Below, piece after piece: positions 44,809 to 56,876 of a stretch of DNA of 64,000 nucleotides. The notes under the pieces were generated by a model that saw only the letters and a list, made by a program, of their open reading frames with translations, had not been told where the DNA came from and did no database searches. Every line of letters begins with the position of its first letter. The first letter of the stretch is position 1. The stretch covers positions 71,464,641 to 71,528,640 of the forward strand of contig CM055313.2 of NCBI GenBank assembly GCA_029255685.2, given 5' to 3'. A program made the translations under genes and the position numbers. The stretch is from Silene conica (Eukaryota > Streptophyta > Magnoliopsida > Caryophyllales > Caryophyllaceae).

Positions 44809-46446
44809 TGTTTTTGTGTTGCTACAATACTGTAACTTTTTGTTCATTCATGCACAAAGTAATAAGGTGTACACAAATTCTCATTGAAGACGGTCTATGT
44901 CTGTTACAAGGAAGAGATGGCTCAAATAATCGTGTGTTTGTTGGAAATGAAGCAAGTGGGTTGGTTTAGTAGAATAAATAATTGTTTATTTTTTTAGTTA
45001 GACAATCTCATCATTTTATTTTGACGTGAGTATATATTTTTTTTTATTTAAAACTCTTTAACATGGTTACATTTTCAGCTAAAGTGATAACATTATAAAA
45101 CATACTCATATGAGACCATGTTTATGCAATTTTTTATCAATATAAGTTTCATTTGCAAATAAATGATCGTAGGGTTACATTTCACTAAGATGCTATCATT
45201 TTTACACAAATGCATTTTGACTATATGAGTTCATATATGTTTTCATTTAAGACTTTGCAACATGCTTACATTTTCAACTAAGCTCGTAACATTATAACAC
45301 ATACTCATACGTGACATTGTTTATGCAATTTTGTTATTATTGTAAGAAGAGAGAGGAAGTGAACTTACTAAGCAATCTTGTCTTCTCATTAGGAAATCTC
45401 CTCTTTTTCTATTTCTTTATTAGTGTTGTCAAATTAGTTTTAATATATTAATACATAAAATGGTCCACTTGTATCCATATTAACATAATATGGTAAATAT
45501 TTGATCTGTTTCTCCCTTGTGTTAGATAGTCTCTCCCTTATGACAGATAGTGCATGAGAGACTTATTGTACGGAGTAATACGTATCGTGCGCCATAATTA
45601 TATTTAACTTAAGTAATCTGTTTACTTGAAGTAGGTATATGAGATTTTTTTGGGTTGTTTGAATTTGTATTTACTAGTGTCCTGCCTTGTTTAAACTACC
45701 TCTATTTAAATTTAAAATTTATTTTTATTCAAATAAAACTATCTTGTATAACTCCTCTTACATTTATCATTAATATATTTTTCATATAATATGTCTTAAA
45801 ATTAGTATAATCACTCTTAAATTTATCATTAATATATCTTAAAGTTACGATTAAATAAATTATGAGACAAATTCATCTTTCTGTTATCCACAATTTTCAC
45901 TATTAATGCAAGTTGAAATACTGAGGGGGTGTTTGATAGACGACATATTGATCGATTTTCAGCATATTCCAGGGTTTAGTATGATTGACGAGTCAATATG
46001 CTAATTTTAGTGTTTGGTAAATATCATATTGCAATAAATAGTGTATTTGAGGTCAATATGCTGCTTACTACAACATATTAATTAACATATTTTAAAACAG
46101 GAAAATTTACAACTAACAATCTACTAATCATCCCCTACATACTAAAAGAATAACACATAGAAATTTTCTCGCTCATGTTTCCCACCTATGTAATCACCTT
46201 CTAATAAGTGATCTCACTCACAATAATTAATCCCATTATTTCCTCTTTTTATTACATTCTATATATAAATAAAATTATTTCCTTAAGATTTTATTTACTT
46301 AACCATAAATATAAATTTTCAAACTAATTTGTTAAATAAGAGTAATTTAATTCTTATAATATTACATTTTAACATCAAATTACAATATATACGTTAATTG
46401 TTATATGCTATAACATCGCTATCTAACAAAACAGTAAATGAGCACG
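44809..46446. other. AT-rich intergenic DNA with a degenerate duplication
   Basis: No gene. 45022-45145 and 45226-45350 are diverged copies of one segment (CATACTCATAYGWGAC, TTTATGCAATTTT). 45929 begins GAGGGGGTGTTTGATAGACG, which looks like a MITE end, but no partner end was found. The rest is low-complexity AT. Confidence 0.45.
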
Positions 46447-47387
46447 GGAATTATAACACCCTGATTATCCGGCCAAGATAATTGAGGCGTTACCATCTCG
46501 ATTTTTCGATGTAGTGAAGTCTGAGATAAAATAATAAAAAAAAAAAAACTTTTATTATAAATAATGATTAAATGTTATACAAACATAAACTAATGAATTA
46601 AAATACAACTCATAAATATTATACTCTTCTAACTATTATATATGCACGACTCGGTGATCGCCAAGGCTCGTTCATCTCCCACGTGTTATCCAAAACAACC
46701 TGAAAACAACATGCTCTCATATGACCAAAAATATCATATGAGTCAACAAAGGCCACCCCGAAAATGAGTGACAATTAAACAACACCAAACACGCGTCAGT
46801 TTCCATATAATTAAACATACAAAATATGCAATGCAATAAAATGCAACGTACGATAAGTCAATGACATGTAATACTCTTAACCATACTAAAACTCATATAG
46901 CGGTGTCGGGACACGCTCAGCTGTACCCACAACTATCACCACAATACAGAGTGCCGGAACACCTCCAGCCATACTCACAAGTCTCAACACATAGGTGCCA
47001 GAAACACGTCCACGACACCGGGCCCGAGTGTGACTCATGGTCCCCTGTCAAGTGTTGTGCGCCAATCACCCCTTACAAACTCGAGTTATTAATGTGCATA
47101 TTCCTCTTTGAGTAGGAAGATGTAAGAGGCAACTCAAGCAGAAGACGGTCTTCCAACCGTCTTCCATCTCCTCATCAACAACCATTCACCATATTTCATT
47201 ATCTTTCCCAAGGTACGTGATAAACACAATAATACAATACGTACACTATATGTCATACTCATGGCGACTCATCATGAAATACTAATCAATCGTGTTACAA
47301 ACATTCATACTCGACTTACCATTTCTATATTATCATGCCATTTATATCTATGTCAGACTCATCCAACATATATCGACTAATTATCAT

Positions 47388-48021
47388 CAGGCCCGTCTAA
47401 GCCCAGGCGCTCTATGCGCAATGGCACTGGGCCTCAAAATTTTGGGGCCAAAACTTGGCAAACCCATATGCTAATTTTCTTTTTTAGAAAAAAAAAAAAA
47501 GAAATATGACAAGAGGAAACGTTGTAGACACTAGACGGTCAAACGCATCAATATCACAAATTTTCAATTACTCCATATTCTCATCTCCTTCCCCAAAATA
47601 AAATTATTTTCTTTCCCTAAAAAATTTAATTCACCATCTTTAAATATGATTATCCCAAATCAAATCATCACAATAATTCTAATTCATACATCTTCCAATT
47701 CTTTTACTTTGTTCAGTGGCTTTTCCGATACATTCATCTCCATCCCAAATCAATTCATTCGGTTTACACTTGAGTTTCAAAAAAATCGAAATTGGTAATA
47801 TTTGTTAACATTATAGTTTGATTGAATAATTTGTATAATTCTGCATTAATTAAAATGCATCAATGATCGGAAATTCGCTTCAAGAAAAACTACGCGAAAT
47901 AATCGTTTTTCGAATAATTTGTAGTTTGTATTAATATTTTATATAAATGTTTTTTTAATTTGTGAATTTGGGGTCCCTTTTTTTTTGGCACCGGGTCTCC
48001 ACTTTTCTTGAGACGGCCCTG
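47388..48021. mobile_element. hAT-type MITE (634 bp) inside the solo LTR
   Basis: Ends CAGGCCCGTCT on the left and, inverted, CAGGGCCGTCTC on the right. A perfect 8-bp duplication ATTATCAT (47380-47387 and 48022-48029). CAGGG-type ends and 8-bp duplications fit hAT. No transposase. Confidence 0.88.
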
Positions 48022-48602
48022 ATTATCATTACTAACCAACTAATCATCATTATTATCATTCCTTGATGATATTCATTAAAACTAATTATCTCATAATGCA
48101 CTTACACAAATCATGTGAGGCAATTCAACATAGTTACACTGTATGCAATAACACACAATATTGAAACCGAGTAGGATTAGCCTATATTTTAGCATATGCC
48201 ACAAGCAACTCGATTCCAACACGATCCCGTCTCGTAAAACCGTCACATCTTATACAAGGCACACTATATTATCACTATACATCCTACACTATTATACAAC
48301 ACAAAACCCCCTATTAAAACCCACTAATTACTCATATCAACCCTAAGCATTAATTAGTTACCCGTAACAAAATCTCTAAAAGTTAGGGTTTACTAAAATA
48401 AAATAAAAAAGGCGAAAATCGACTTACAAAAGTAAATCGAACATTAGGAATGGTGTTCCATCATATATCTAAGCTTGAATCCTCCTAGGATATGTTTTGG
48501 GAGAGTTTTAGAGAAAAGCAAAAGAGTTTAGAGAAAAAAAAAGGTTGGAATGAAATAAGGTTTGGGGAAGAAAGGAACTAAATCCCGTCTTTCGACGGGT
48601 TT

Positions 48603-48695
48603 CACTCGACCGAGTGATCATTTCACTCAGTCAAGTGAAAAGTTCACTCGACCGAGTGCAACTCACTCGGTCGAGTAAATCACGTACTCGACTGA
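48603..48695. repeat. CACTCGACCGAGTG palindrome cluster in the solo LTR
   Basis: Copies at 48603-48616, 48645-48658 and (inverted) 48664-48677, a decayed one at 48623-48636, and a last variant near 48686. The core TCGACCGA is the same as in the clusters at 8739-9472 and 11283-11506. They begin about 190-270 bp from the LTR's TG start. Confidence 0.85.
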
Positions 48696-48875
48696 TGAGT
48701 GATTGCCATTCATCTCCCAAACTCTCTTATTTGATCCACTACAAGTCCACTTGGTCTACTACAGGTCCTACTTGGTCTCATATCTGGTCAACTCTTTACT
48801 TTCTAGCATCAGTGAACCCTCTCACGGTCTTAAGGTACTTTAATAGGTCCCACAAATACCGGGTATTACAGGAAT

Positions 48876-51259
48876 CCTACTTACTACTAAAACAATAAAA
48901 ATTCTCTTAATTTTTTCTCCGAATGTTTCTGTCTAGATAAAAAAAACAAGTAAAACTTTTTTCAGTCCAGTGATAGCTGGGTTAAACCTTGAAACTTGTA
49001 GAAATGCATGAGTTGAGAGGTCTCAGTTTCGAATATCAGTTGGGGCGATTACTACTTGACCACTGCAGCTCCTGAAAGGAGTGAGTTACATGGTTCATGT
49101 CGTGGTGTGGGAATGCATGGAATCGGGGGATTCAACACCCTCGCCAGCGGCAAAAAAAACCTTTCTTTCTTTAACCTATTATATTTTCATTAATATATAA
49201 TCTTGTAATTAAATTCAAAATTGTGATGTTTTTCATCAAAATAAAATAAAATTGATGTTAAACTATAAACTATAAGCTAATAAATTTTTCATTAAATAAA
49301 ATAATTATAACTATAGAAAATAACTGAACGCATATTTAACATTAACTTTATGGCAAAATATCATTAAAATAATTGGAGAAAATTAATAAAATAAATTCTT
49401 AATTTTTTAGTAAAAAAATATATAGATTTCATAAAAATACACAATTTATAACTATAGTTTTCAATTTAAATAATAGACTAAAAAATAAATACTCTATATA
49501 CACCGTGCATTGCGTGTAATCTATATTAGTAATTTACCAATTAGTAAACAGGCAAAGTAATTCAACTAATAAATATGTTAGTCAAAGTTTTTGATAAAAT
49601 CTGTTATTTATAATTTATTTTTACAATTTGCTTATATCGAAATTAATCCGCTGAATATATTTACTAATAAAAGAGTAGGTAACTCTTAATAATACAAGAA
49701 TTATGGAATATTTTAGTTATGTTATTTTAAACCAAAATCATAGAAACCAAGCAAGCAAAGGGAACCAAGGTGTCATCAAATTACAATAAAAGGAATGGAA
49801 TGAATTGTATGACAATCAATCAAACTCATTGGGCTTTTCGAGAACGACGACAATCTATCAAATTCATTAGGCTCTTCGAGAACGACCTCTCTTTGTCTTT
49901 TTTTGCGAATAGAATTGAACCACCGGGCAGCGAAGGAAGTTGTATTGTGTGTTTCATGTGGTGGAAGTCGTATGTATTTGGGGAGGCTAATAATGGAGAA
50001 GGCCTGAATGTTCCATCTTGGGGTTGGATTAAAGTGTTTTATAAATATTGGAGAGAGATTAGTCGCATTTCTGTAGTCCTTTTATCCCGATATTTTTTTA
50101 GTTTGACATAAAAATTAAGAAAAGAGAAGATTGTCAATTATTAAATAACAGGTAAAATAAATTATATGTAAATGATCACATTGTTCATCAAATTCATTCT
50201 TAAAATCAAAAAAATAATAATCAATTAAAACATTCCAAAATAAGAAAAACTTATTTGTATGTACGTCAGATTGTCAGGCTTTGATCTAGTGGTTAAGAAA
50301 AACTTGGTTGCTTTGATGGTTGTATGATAGTTGCAACTCGTCCCAGCTCCCAAAACTTTCTGTTGGTTAATTCTTGCCCCATTTTAATAATCCCTCCAAC
50401 AAACTTTTTATTGTCCTGTTTCCTATTTTTGCATCTACTTCTTCTGCGCCATCTGCCCCTTTAACGGAGACGCGTTGTTGATATATGCTGTATGTAACGT
50501 TTACGTTTAATGATACGTTTATATTTACTTTACTTAGTCATTACAAAATAAAGTAAATATAAATATTTCTTGGACATAGGTCATAGGAAATATCATTGTA
50601 AAATGTAAAAATGACGACACTTTAAATACTTATTTATGACGAACAATATTTATGAGGTGACAAGTAAAACTCACGAAAATTAATAAAGACAAAATATTTG
50701 TAACTAGTACCCTACTTTTGTCTTATTTATTGCGACTGATATTGACTTATGACAAAGTTAAACTTGTAACGGACATACCCGTAAAAAAATATTTGTATTT
50801 AATGTATGGGTATCATTAAATGATCAATTTTTTACCTACTATATTTAGAAATTGATAATAATAAGATAAAATCTAAACAGGAAAAGGACAACAAAATTAG
50901 AGTAGGGGAATACTATTTTTAATTTGTCCAATGTTTATTACCGAGTAATTATTAGTATGCCCTAATTTTATCGTAAAATTGTAAACGAAATTTTCACTTC
51001 CAACAATAATCTTGAGTTAGTTGCACAAAGAGAAGATTGTACCAAAGGAACGAATACCACACACCAACATCATCAACATAACCTTAATCCTAAAATGATT
51101 TAGGTTCGGTTGACATGAAATCATCTTTTAAATCCGTTACTGACCGGTTACACACCTAAAATACTAGGATCATGACGATCCGGCACGGGTGGAAATTAAT
51201 TTGGAAGATACAACACTATAAGATTAATGCAAAAATATATAATAGAGAAGTGGGTAAAA
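48876..51259. other. Intergenic AT-rich region, possible SINE relics
   Basis: 48955-49165 has an A-box-like TAGCTGGGTTAAAC and a B-box-like GTTTCGAATAT about 60 bp later and ends in an A run, as a decayed tRNA-derived SINE would. 50276-50345 has CTAGTGGTTAAGA, another A-box-like head, without a good B box. 49815-49890 is a diverged tandem duplication of about 37 bp (CTCTTCGAGAACGAC). The frame at 49770-50111 has no known domain. No gene supported. Confidence 0.4.
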
Positions 51260-51713
51260 TTATCCAGTAGTAGTAGTTGATTGCATAAGTAAAGTTGTAA
51301 TTAATGCAGCTTGATCAGAGGTATCAACTGTTGGTAATAGTTGAAACAGTCTCTCGCTCAACTCATCTACTTCTCTATGCAATCTCTTTATACAATTGCA
51401 TGTATCCTTCAATACCCTTGATGCTTCTGATTCCTGAGTTTTCATCCATATATATTTCAAGTCAGTGACGTACCGTAAAGGCAAACTCATAATGTACTTT
51501 AAAAGGATAAATTAATTTATGTAATAGCACAAAACTATACGGAGTATATGTCTGTATATTCAGATACCGTCTCTCGGGAGGCCTACTGGTAATTAGAACA
51601 CGGATGTTTGTTACCTTGTTGGAGGCTTGAATAGTATGGAGCTCATGGAGAAGTAACTGCAGCTTGGAAGTAAGATCTTGAATTTGATCATCTGTAGGTC
51701 TTAAATTTGACAT
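51260..51713 (-). CDS. PRE: PRE/ILI-type atypical (non-basic) HLH protein, two exons
   Basis: Exon 1 runs 51713-51615 and exon 2 runs 51433-51260, with a GT-AG intron of 181 bp in phase 0, giving 90 aa. It starts MSNLRPTDDQIQDLTSKLQL (helix 1). Exon 2 supplies ASRVLKDTCNCIKRLHREVDELSERL, then LLPTVD and a C terminus near LITTLLMQ, matching PACLOBUTRAZOL RESISTANCE/KIDARI proteins along their whole length. The basic DNA-binding residues before helix 1 are absent, as in the family. These proteins dimerise with inhibitory HLH partners and promote cell elongation downstream of brassinosteroid, gibberellin and light. The intron position in the loop is the usual one. Confidence 0.93.
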
Positions 51714-53399
51714 TTTTGAGGTATATATAAACTAAACTCAACTCTATTTTTGAGTTGGATAAATAATTAGGTCAGGTTATTATGTGAAAGATAGGTAGGA
51801 TTATATTAATGTAGGGTTTACGGATCGATATTTTTTATGTAGTGTATGCATATGGGTTTATTTAAAGGGAGCCATACTTATAGGTGGGGATTTTGCTACG
51901 TAAAAGTTGCATGTACTTAGGAGATGCTGATGGTTATTATTGTACAAGGGATGCTTTAGGACGGTATGAGATTAATTTTCAGACGACTAATAATTTAGCT
52001 GAATTAAAACATGAAAGCGAGTGGTGGTGGATGACAGCCGGACATACGATGGAATATAATAGTAAAACATAAGATTGAACACAAAATTGTGTTAGAGGAC
52101 CAAACTTATTTTTTCTGTCATGGAATAGTTATTCACCTCCCTTTAAATTATTCTACTATGACCTTATGGGTAATAACAGTTCCTTTATACATAGTATTTT
52201 TTATAATTCTAGCATGGATAATTATTAAATGGAGGAGGTGAGTGAAGAGATAATATAGTTATCCATGAGCAATCAAATCCTCCGTCAAGTGGTTGTTTTA
52301 ATTTAATCAGAGTTCTTATGTTCGAGTCCTATGAATGAACTATGAAGCCAGGTTTAAATTCATGCCTTAATGGTCAAAACCTAAATTGTAAAAGGAAATA
52401 ATATAGTTGAGGTTTCTAATACAGGGTCAAGATAGTGGGAAAACTTTGTGACTTTGGGAGAACTGAACAATTGCATGTGTGATACGTGTAGATAGACTTG
52501 GCCAAGTTTGACCCGATTAGTGAAATATGATAGCAAACATTTGAAATCCAACCCGACCCGAGATAAAATTGATAACTGATAACAATCCTTTTAGTCTTGG
52601 CCTAGCCCAAAACGGACTAGAGAGCAATTACAATAGCTTGTAATGATCACAAGAATTGTTAACCTAGAATTATCGATCAAAACTGGAAGATATAAAATTA
52701 GATGTATGTTTATAATCCGGCTTGATAGTCATACATAAAACAATCCGACCTGACTTAACCAGTTACCAATGATGATTCAACACAACAATGATCCAACATT
52801 ACCTAAACCAACCCAAAGTCCAATGTAACTTGACAGTCACACAACCGATACATAATAGGTCCTCAGTCATCTAACCAGCTTATCGACAACTCAACCAGCC
52901 CAAGTAAACTCAGTACAGAACATTTACTGTTGCCTGTTGGCACTACTTTATCTACTTAACAACAACGTAGTCCAACAGAGATTAGTAGAGGAGTTACTCT
53001 AACGCCATACACTAGCATATGGAAGTTTAGCAACTCCTAACGTGACAGACTAGCACGATTTAACAACTTCACACAAGTGAGGTTGAACAACTTCAGGTCC
53101 TGTACCAATAGTCTTTATCATCTCCAGGTCACGAAAGAACCTTAAAGAGCAACTGTTTAAATAACAAGGAACTTCAACGCTATATGTGGGCACTGGGCCG
53201 GCCTTAGAAGCCAAACTGTAATCACACTAGGACTGAAAATGGCAAAAGCAAGCAGCATAAATTTTAGTCTTTCAAGTTCAAAACAAAGATGAAACAAAAG
53301 CCGCCATACGAAACAAAACCATGTTTTCAAACTATAATTAAAAACCAAAGTCTGGGTTCCCAACTAGAGCATACTTGTACTAGACTACTAGTTAAACAC
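51714..53399. other. Intergenic region, no gene
   Basis: 51714-51850 is the upstream side of the PRE gene. 52275-52350 has an A-box-like TCAAGTGGTT and a clean B box TGTTCGAGTCC about 45 bp later, so it may be a SINE head or tRNA-like relic. 52500-52920 has ACCCGACCCGAG-type words of a decayed hAT-like element. The frame at 51884-52072 has no known domain. Confidence 0.4.
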
Positions 53400-55038
<1,639 letters not shown>

Positions 55039-55068
55039 AGCTGTCCTGCTTCACTCAGAAACGATAGT

Positions 55069-55113
55069 TCTCTCTCTCTCTCTAACTCTCTCTCTTTCTC
55101 TCTAAGGAGTGTG
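55069..55113 (-). promoter_or_regulatory. GA/CT-rich tract in the RPS9 5' leader
   Basis: CT-repeat on the plus strand, so GA-repeat in the RPS9 sense, 30 bp before the start codon. GA tracts near the start are common in plant housekeeping genes and bind BPC-type factors. The role here is inferred from position only. Confidence 0.5.
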
Positions 55114-55333
55114 TGTGAGATGAAAGGAGGAAGGCAGATGAAGGAAGGGGAGGTGGTGATGAAGTATAAATGTTGAACCCTAGTTGCTCCCACTTTTGGG
55201 CCTAAACCCTATTTTTCACTTTGTTTTGGGCTCTGTTTTTCAAATTTGTCCAATTCGATTGCCCCAAATTACCGATGCATAAACCTCACCCAACCCCACT
55301 TTTTTTTTTGTTTGGGGGATAATTTAGATTAAG
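55114..55333. other. RPS9 promoter region
   Basis: Contains GGGCCTAAACCCTA and TTGGGCTC on the plus strand. GGGCY (site II-like) and AAACCCTA (telo-box) words are typical of plant ribosomal protein promoters. The LINE begins just beyond. Confidence 0.5.
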
Positions 55334-55372
55334 TTTTTTTTTTTTTTTTTTTGACAAGTGCTTATGATATGC

Positions 55373-56275
55373 TCAAGCTATCGATTTTGCGATAGCATGA
55401 GCAGACCTATTTAAAGATCTAGGACAATGACTTAAAGAAAAACAATGACAATTATTAGCGATACATAAGATTGACTTGACAGTAGATGTAATATCTTTGT
55501 TGTTGCTGCCGCACCCATTAACTTGTAGTACCAGGTTTAGGCAATCAGAAGTAGCATCCATATGAAAAAAACCTTTTCTGAAGGCGTCTTTACATGCGAA
55601 CAATAGAGCCAACGCTTCCGTGTGTATAGGAGAAATAGCCCAGAAAGAGAGATCCCCTGTGAACATAGTTAGCCCATTTTTATCTCTGACGATCCATCCC
55701 GCTGTTGCTCTGTTATTTGTCTTCCACGCAGCATCACACTTTATACGTACATTTTCCTGACACAAAGTAGAGCCCATAATATTGACCGGAAAATGATTTC
55801 TTAGTAGTTCAGCAGTAGACATATAATCTTCGGAGCTGTTGATGTTCGATTGAGATTGTAAAGAAGTTTGATGTGCCAGTACAGTGCATCTCTGAATGTT
55901 ATCTGAAGCATGTGATGTTAATCGAGACACCAGAGCATCAGCATTTATCCCAATATTGTTAAAAAGATTTTCATTCCTTGAGCACCAAATTGTCCATAAG
56001 GTTGAGATAAACGTTGATGTTAGAAAAAGCTTATCATGTTGTCGAGTGAAAAAAGACAGCCAGTTAGCAATCCACACCTGAACCGATATATGAATACTAG
56101 ATGAAGTTCTAATGCTAAGAGGAGAGGCAAACCACAGATTAGAGGCAATTGGACAATCACGAAGAAGGTGATCAACAGTTTCTGGTTGGCATTGATCTGC
56201 GCAATATATGCAGAATCCTTGTGAAGGTCCATTTCGTTTTTTTACCTCAATTGCACATGGCAACGAATTAGCCAT
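55373..56275 (-). pseudogene. LINE ORF2 C-terminal part: zinc-binding RT-associated domain and RNase H
   Basis: Opens with a zf-RVT-like Cys/His cluster (GFCIYCADQCQPETVDHLLRDC). From about residue 180 it is RNase H-like: IKCDAAWK, GWIVRDKNG, IHTEALALLFACKDA, MDATSDCLNLV and a final NRSAHAIAK. The Asp/Glu positions of the RVT_3-type RNase H are visible. It is out of phase with the RT segments upstream, and 56276-56876 between them is degraded. Encoded RNase H is a feature of many plant L1 elements. Confidence 0.85.
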
Positions 56276-56876
56276 AATCTTCCATAAAAAAATTTTCCAT
56301 TTCTGTGGTATTTCCAGGTTCCAAATCTGCTTCCATGGAAAAGCAGATGGACAGTTTGTTTGCCTTTGTCTATCCTTAATAGAAGCCCTTGTCCTCCACC
56401 AATTTTGAAAGGTTGTAAAATATCCACTCTTCGCAGAGTAACATCCATCTTGCTTACATGTCCAAATTATTTTATCGGAGTCATTGTTGAAGGGGATTGG
56501 GATAGGTAAAATGTCATTTAGTGCTTCAGAGGCACCAATGGCGACAATAATATCAGTATTCCAGCGACCGTCTGAATGTTGAACTTCCGAGACTTTAACT
56601 TGCGGTAAAATTTCTTCATTAAGTTAAAGAATAGAGCTCAGACTATTATTTCTAAATTCTAATCCATTTATCCCTCCAAAAATCCAAATTAGAATTAAAA
56701 CCCACTTGCCAGGCTAAATTATCCTTTAAAAGTTGCATACCCCAGAGAATACTCCGTCCTCCCCATGACATTTCAATAGAATTCCAATTGGCATTTGTAT
56801 CATGAAGTTTACGATAGAAAGAGTAATTAGAACCAATGACTTGGCTGATAAGTGATTCAGGTTCAGATAAAATTTT

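Larger units (their letters stand above)
46452..48870 (-). mobile_element. Solo LTR, Gypsy Tekay/Del-like (2.4 kb with insertion)
   Basis: In minus sense it starts TGTAATACCCGGTATTTG at 48870 and ends ...AATCAGGGTGTTATA at 46452 (the final CA is mutated to TA). It is flanked by a perfect 5-bp duplication GGAAT (46447-46451 and 48871-48875). No internal retrotransposon sequence remains, so it is a solo LTR. A 634-bp hAT-type MITE sits inside. Subtracting it and its duplication leaves about 1.78 kb. The open frame at 46861-47115 has no domain. Confidence 0.88.

Noticed and set aside
45929..46160. MITE starting GAGGGGGTGTTTGATAG
   Set aside because: No inverted partner end or target duplication was found.
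49770..50111. 113-codon frame as a gene
   Set aside because: It begins with a tandem-duplicated segment, shows no known domain, and lies in repeat-poor AT-rich DNA without gene signals. Left as unassigned.
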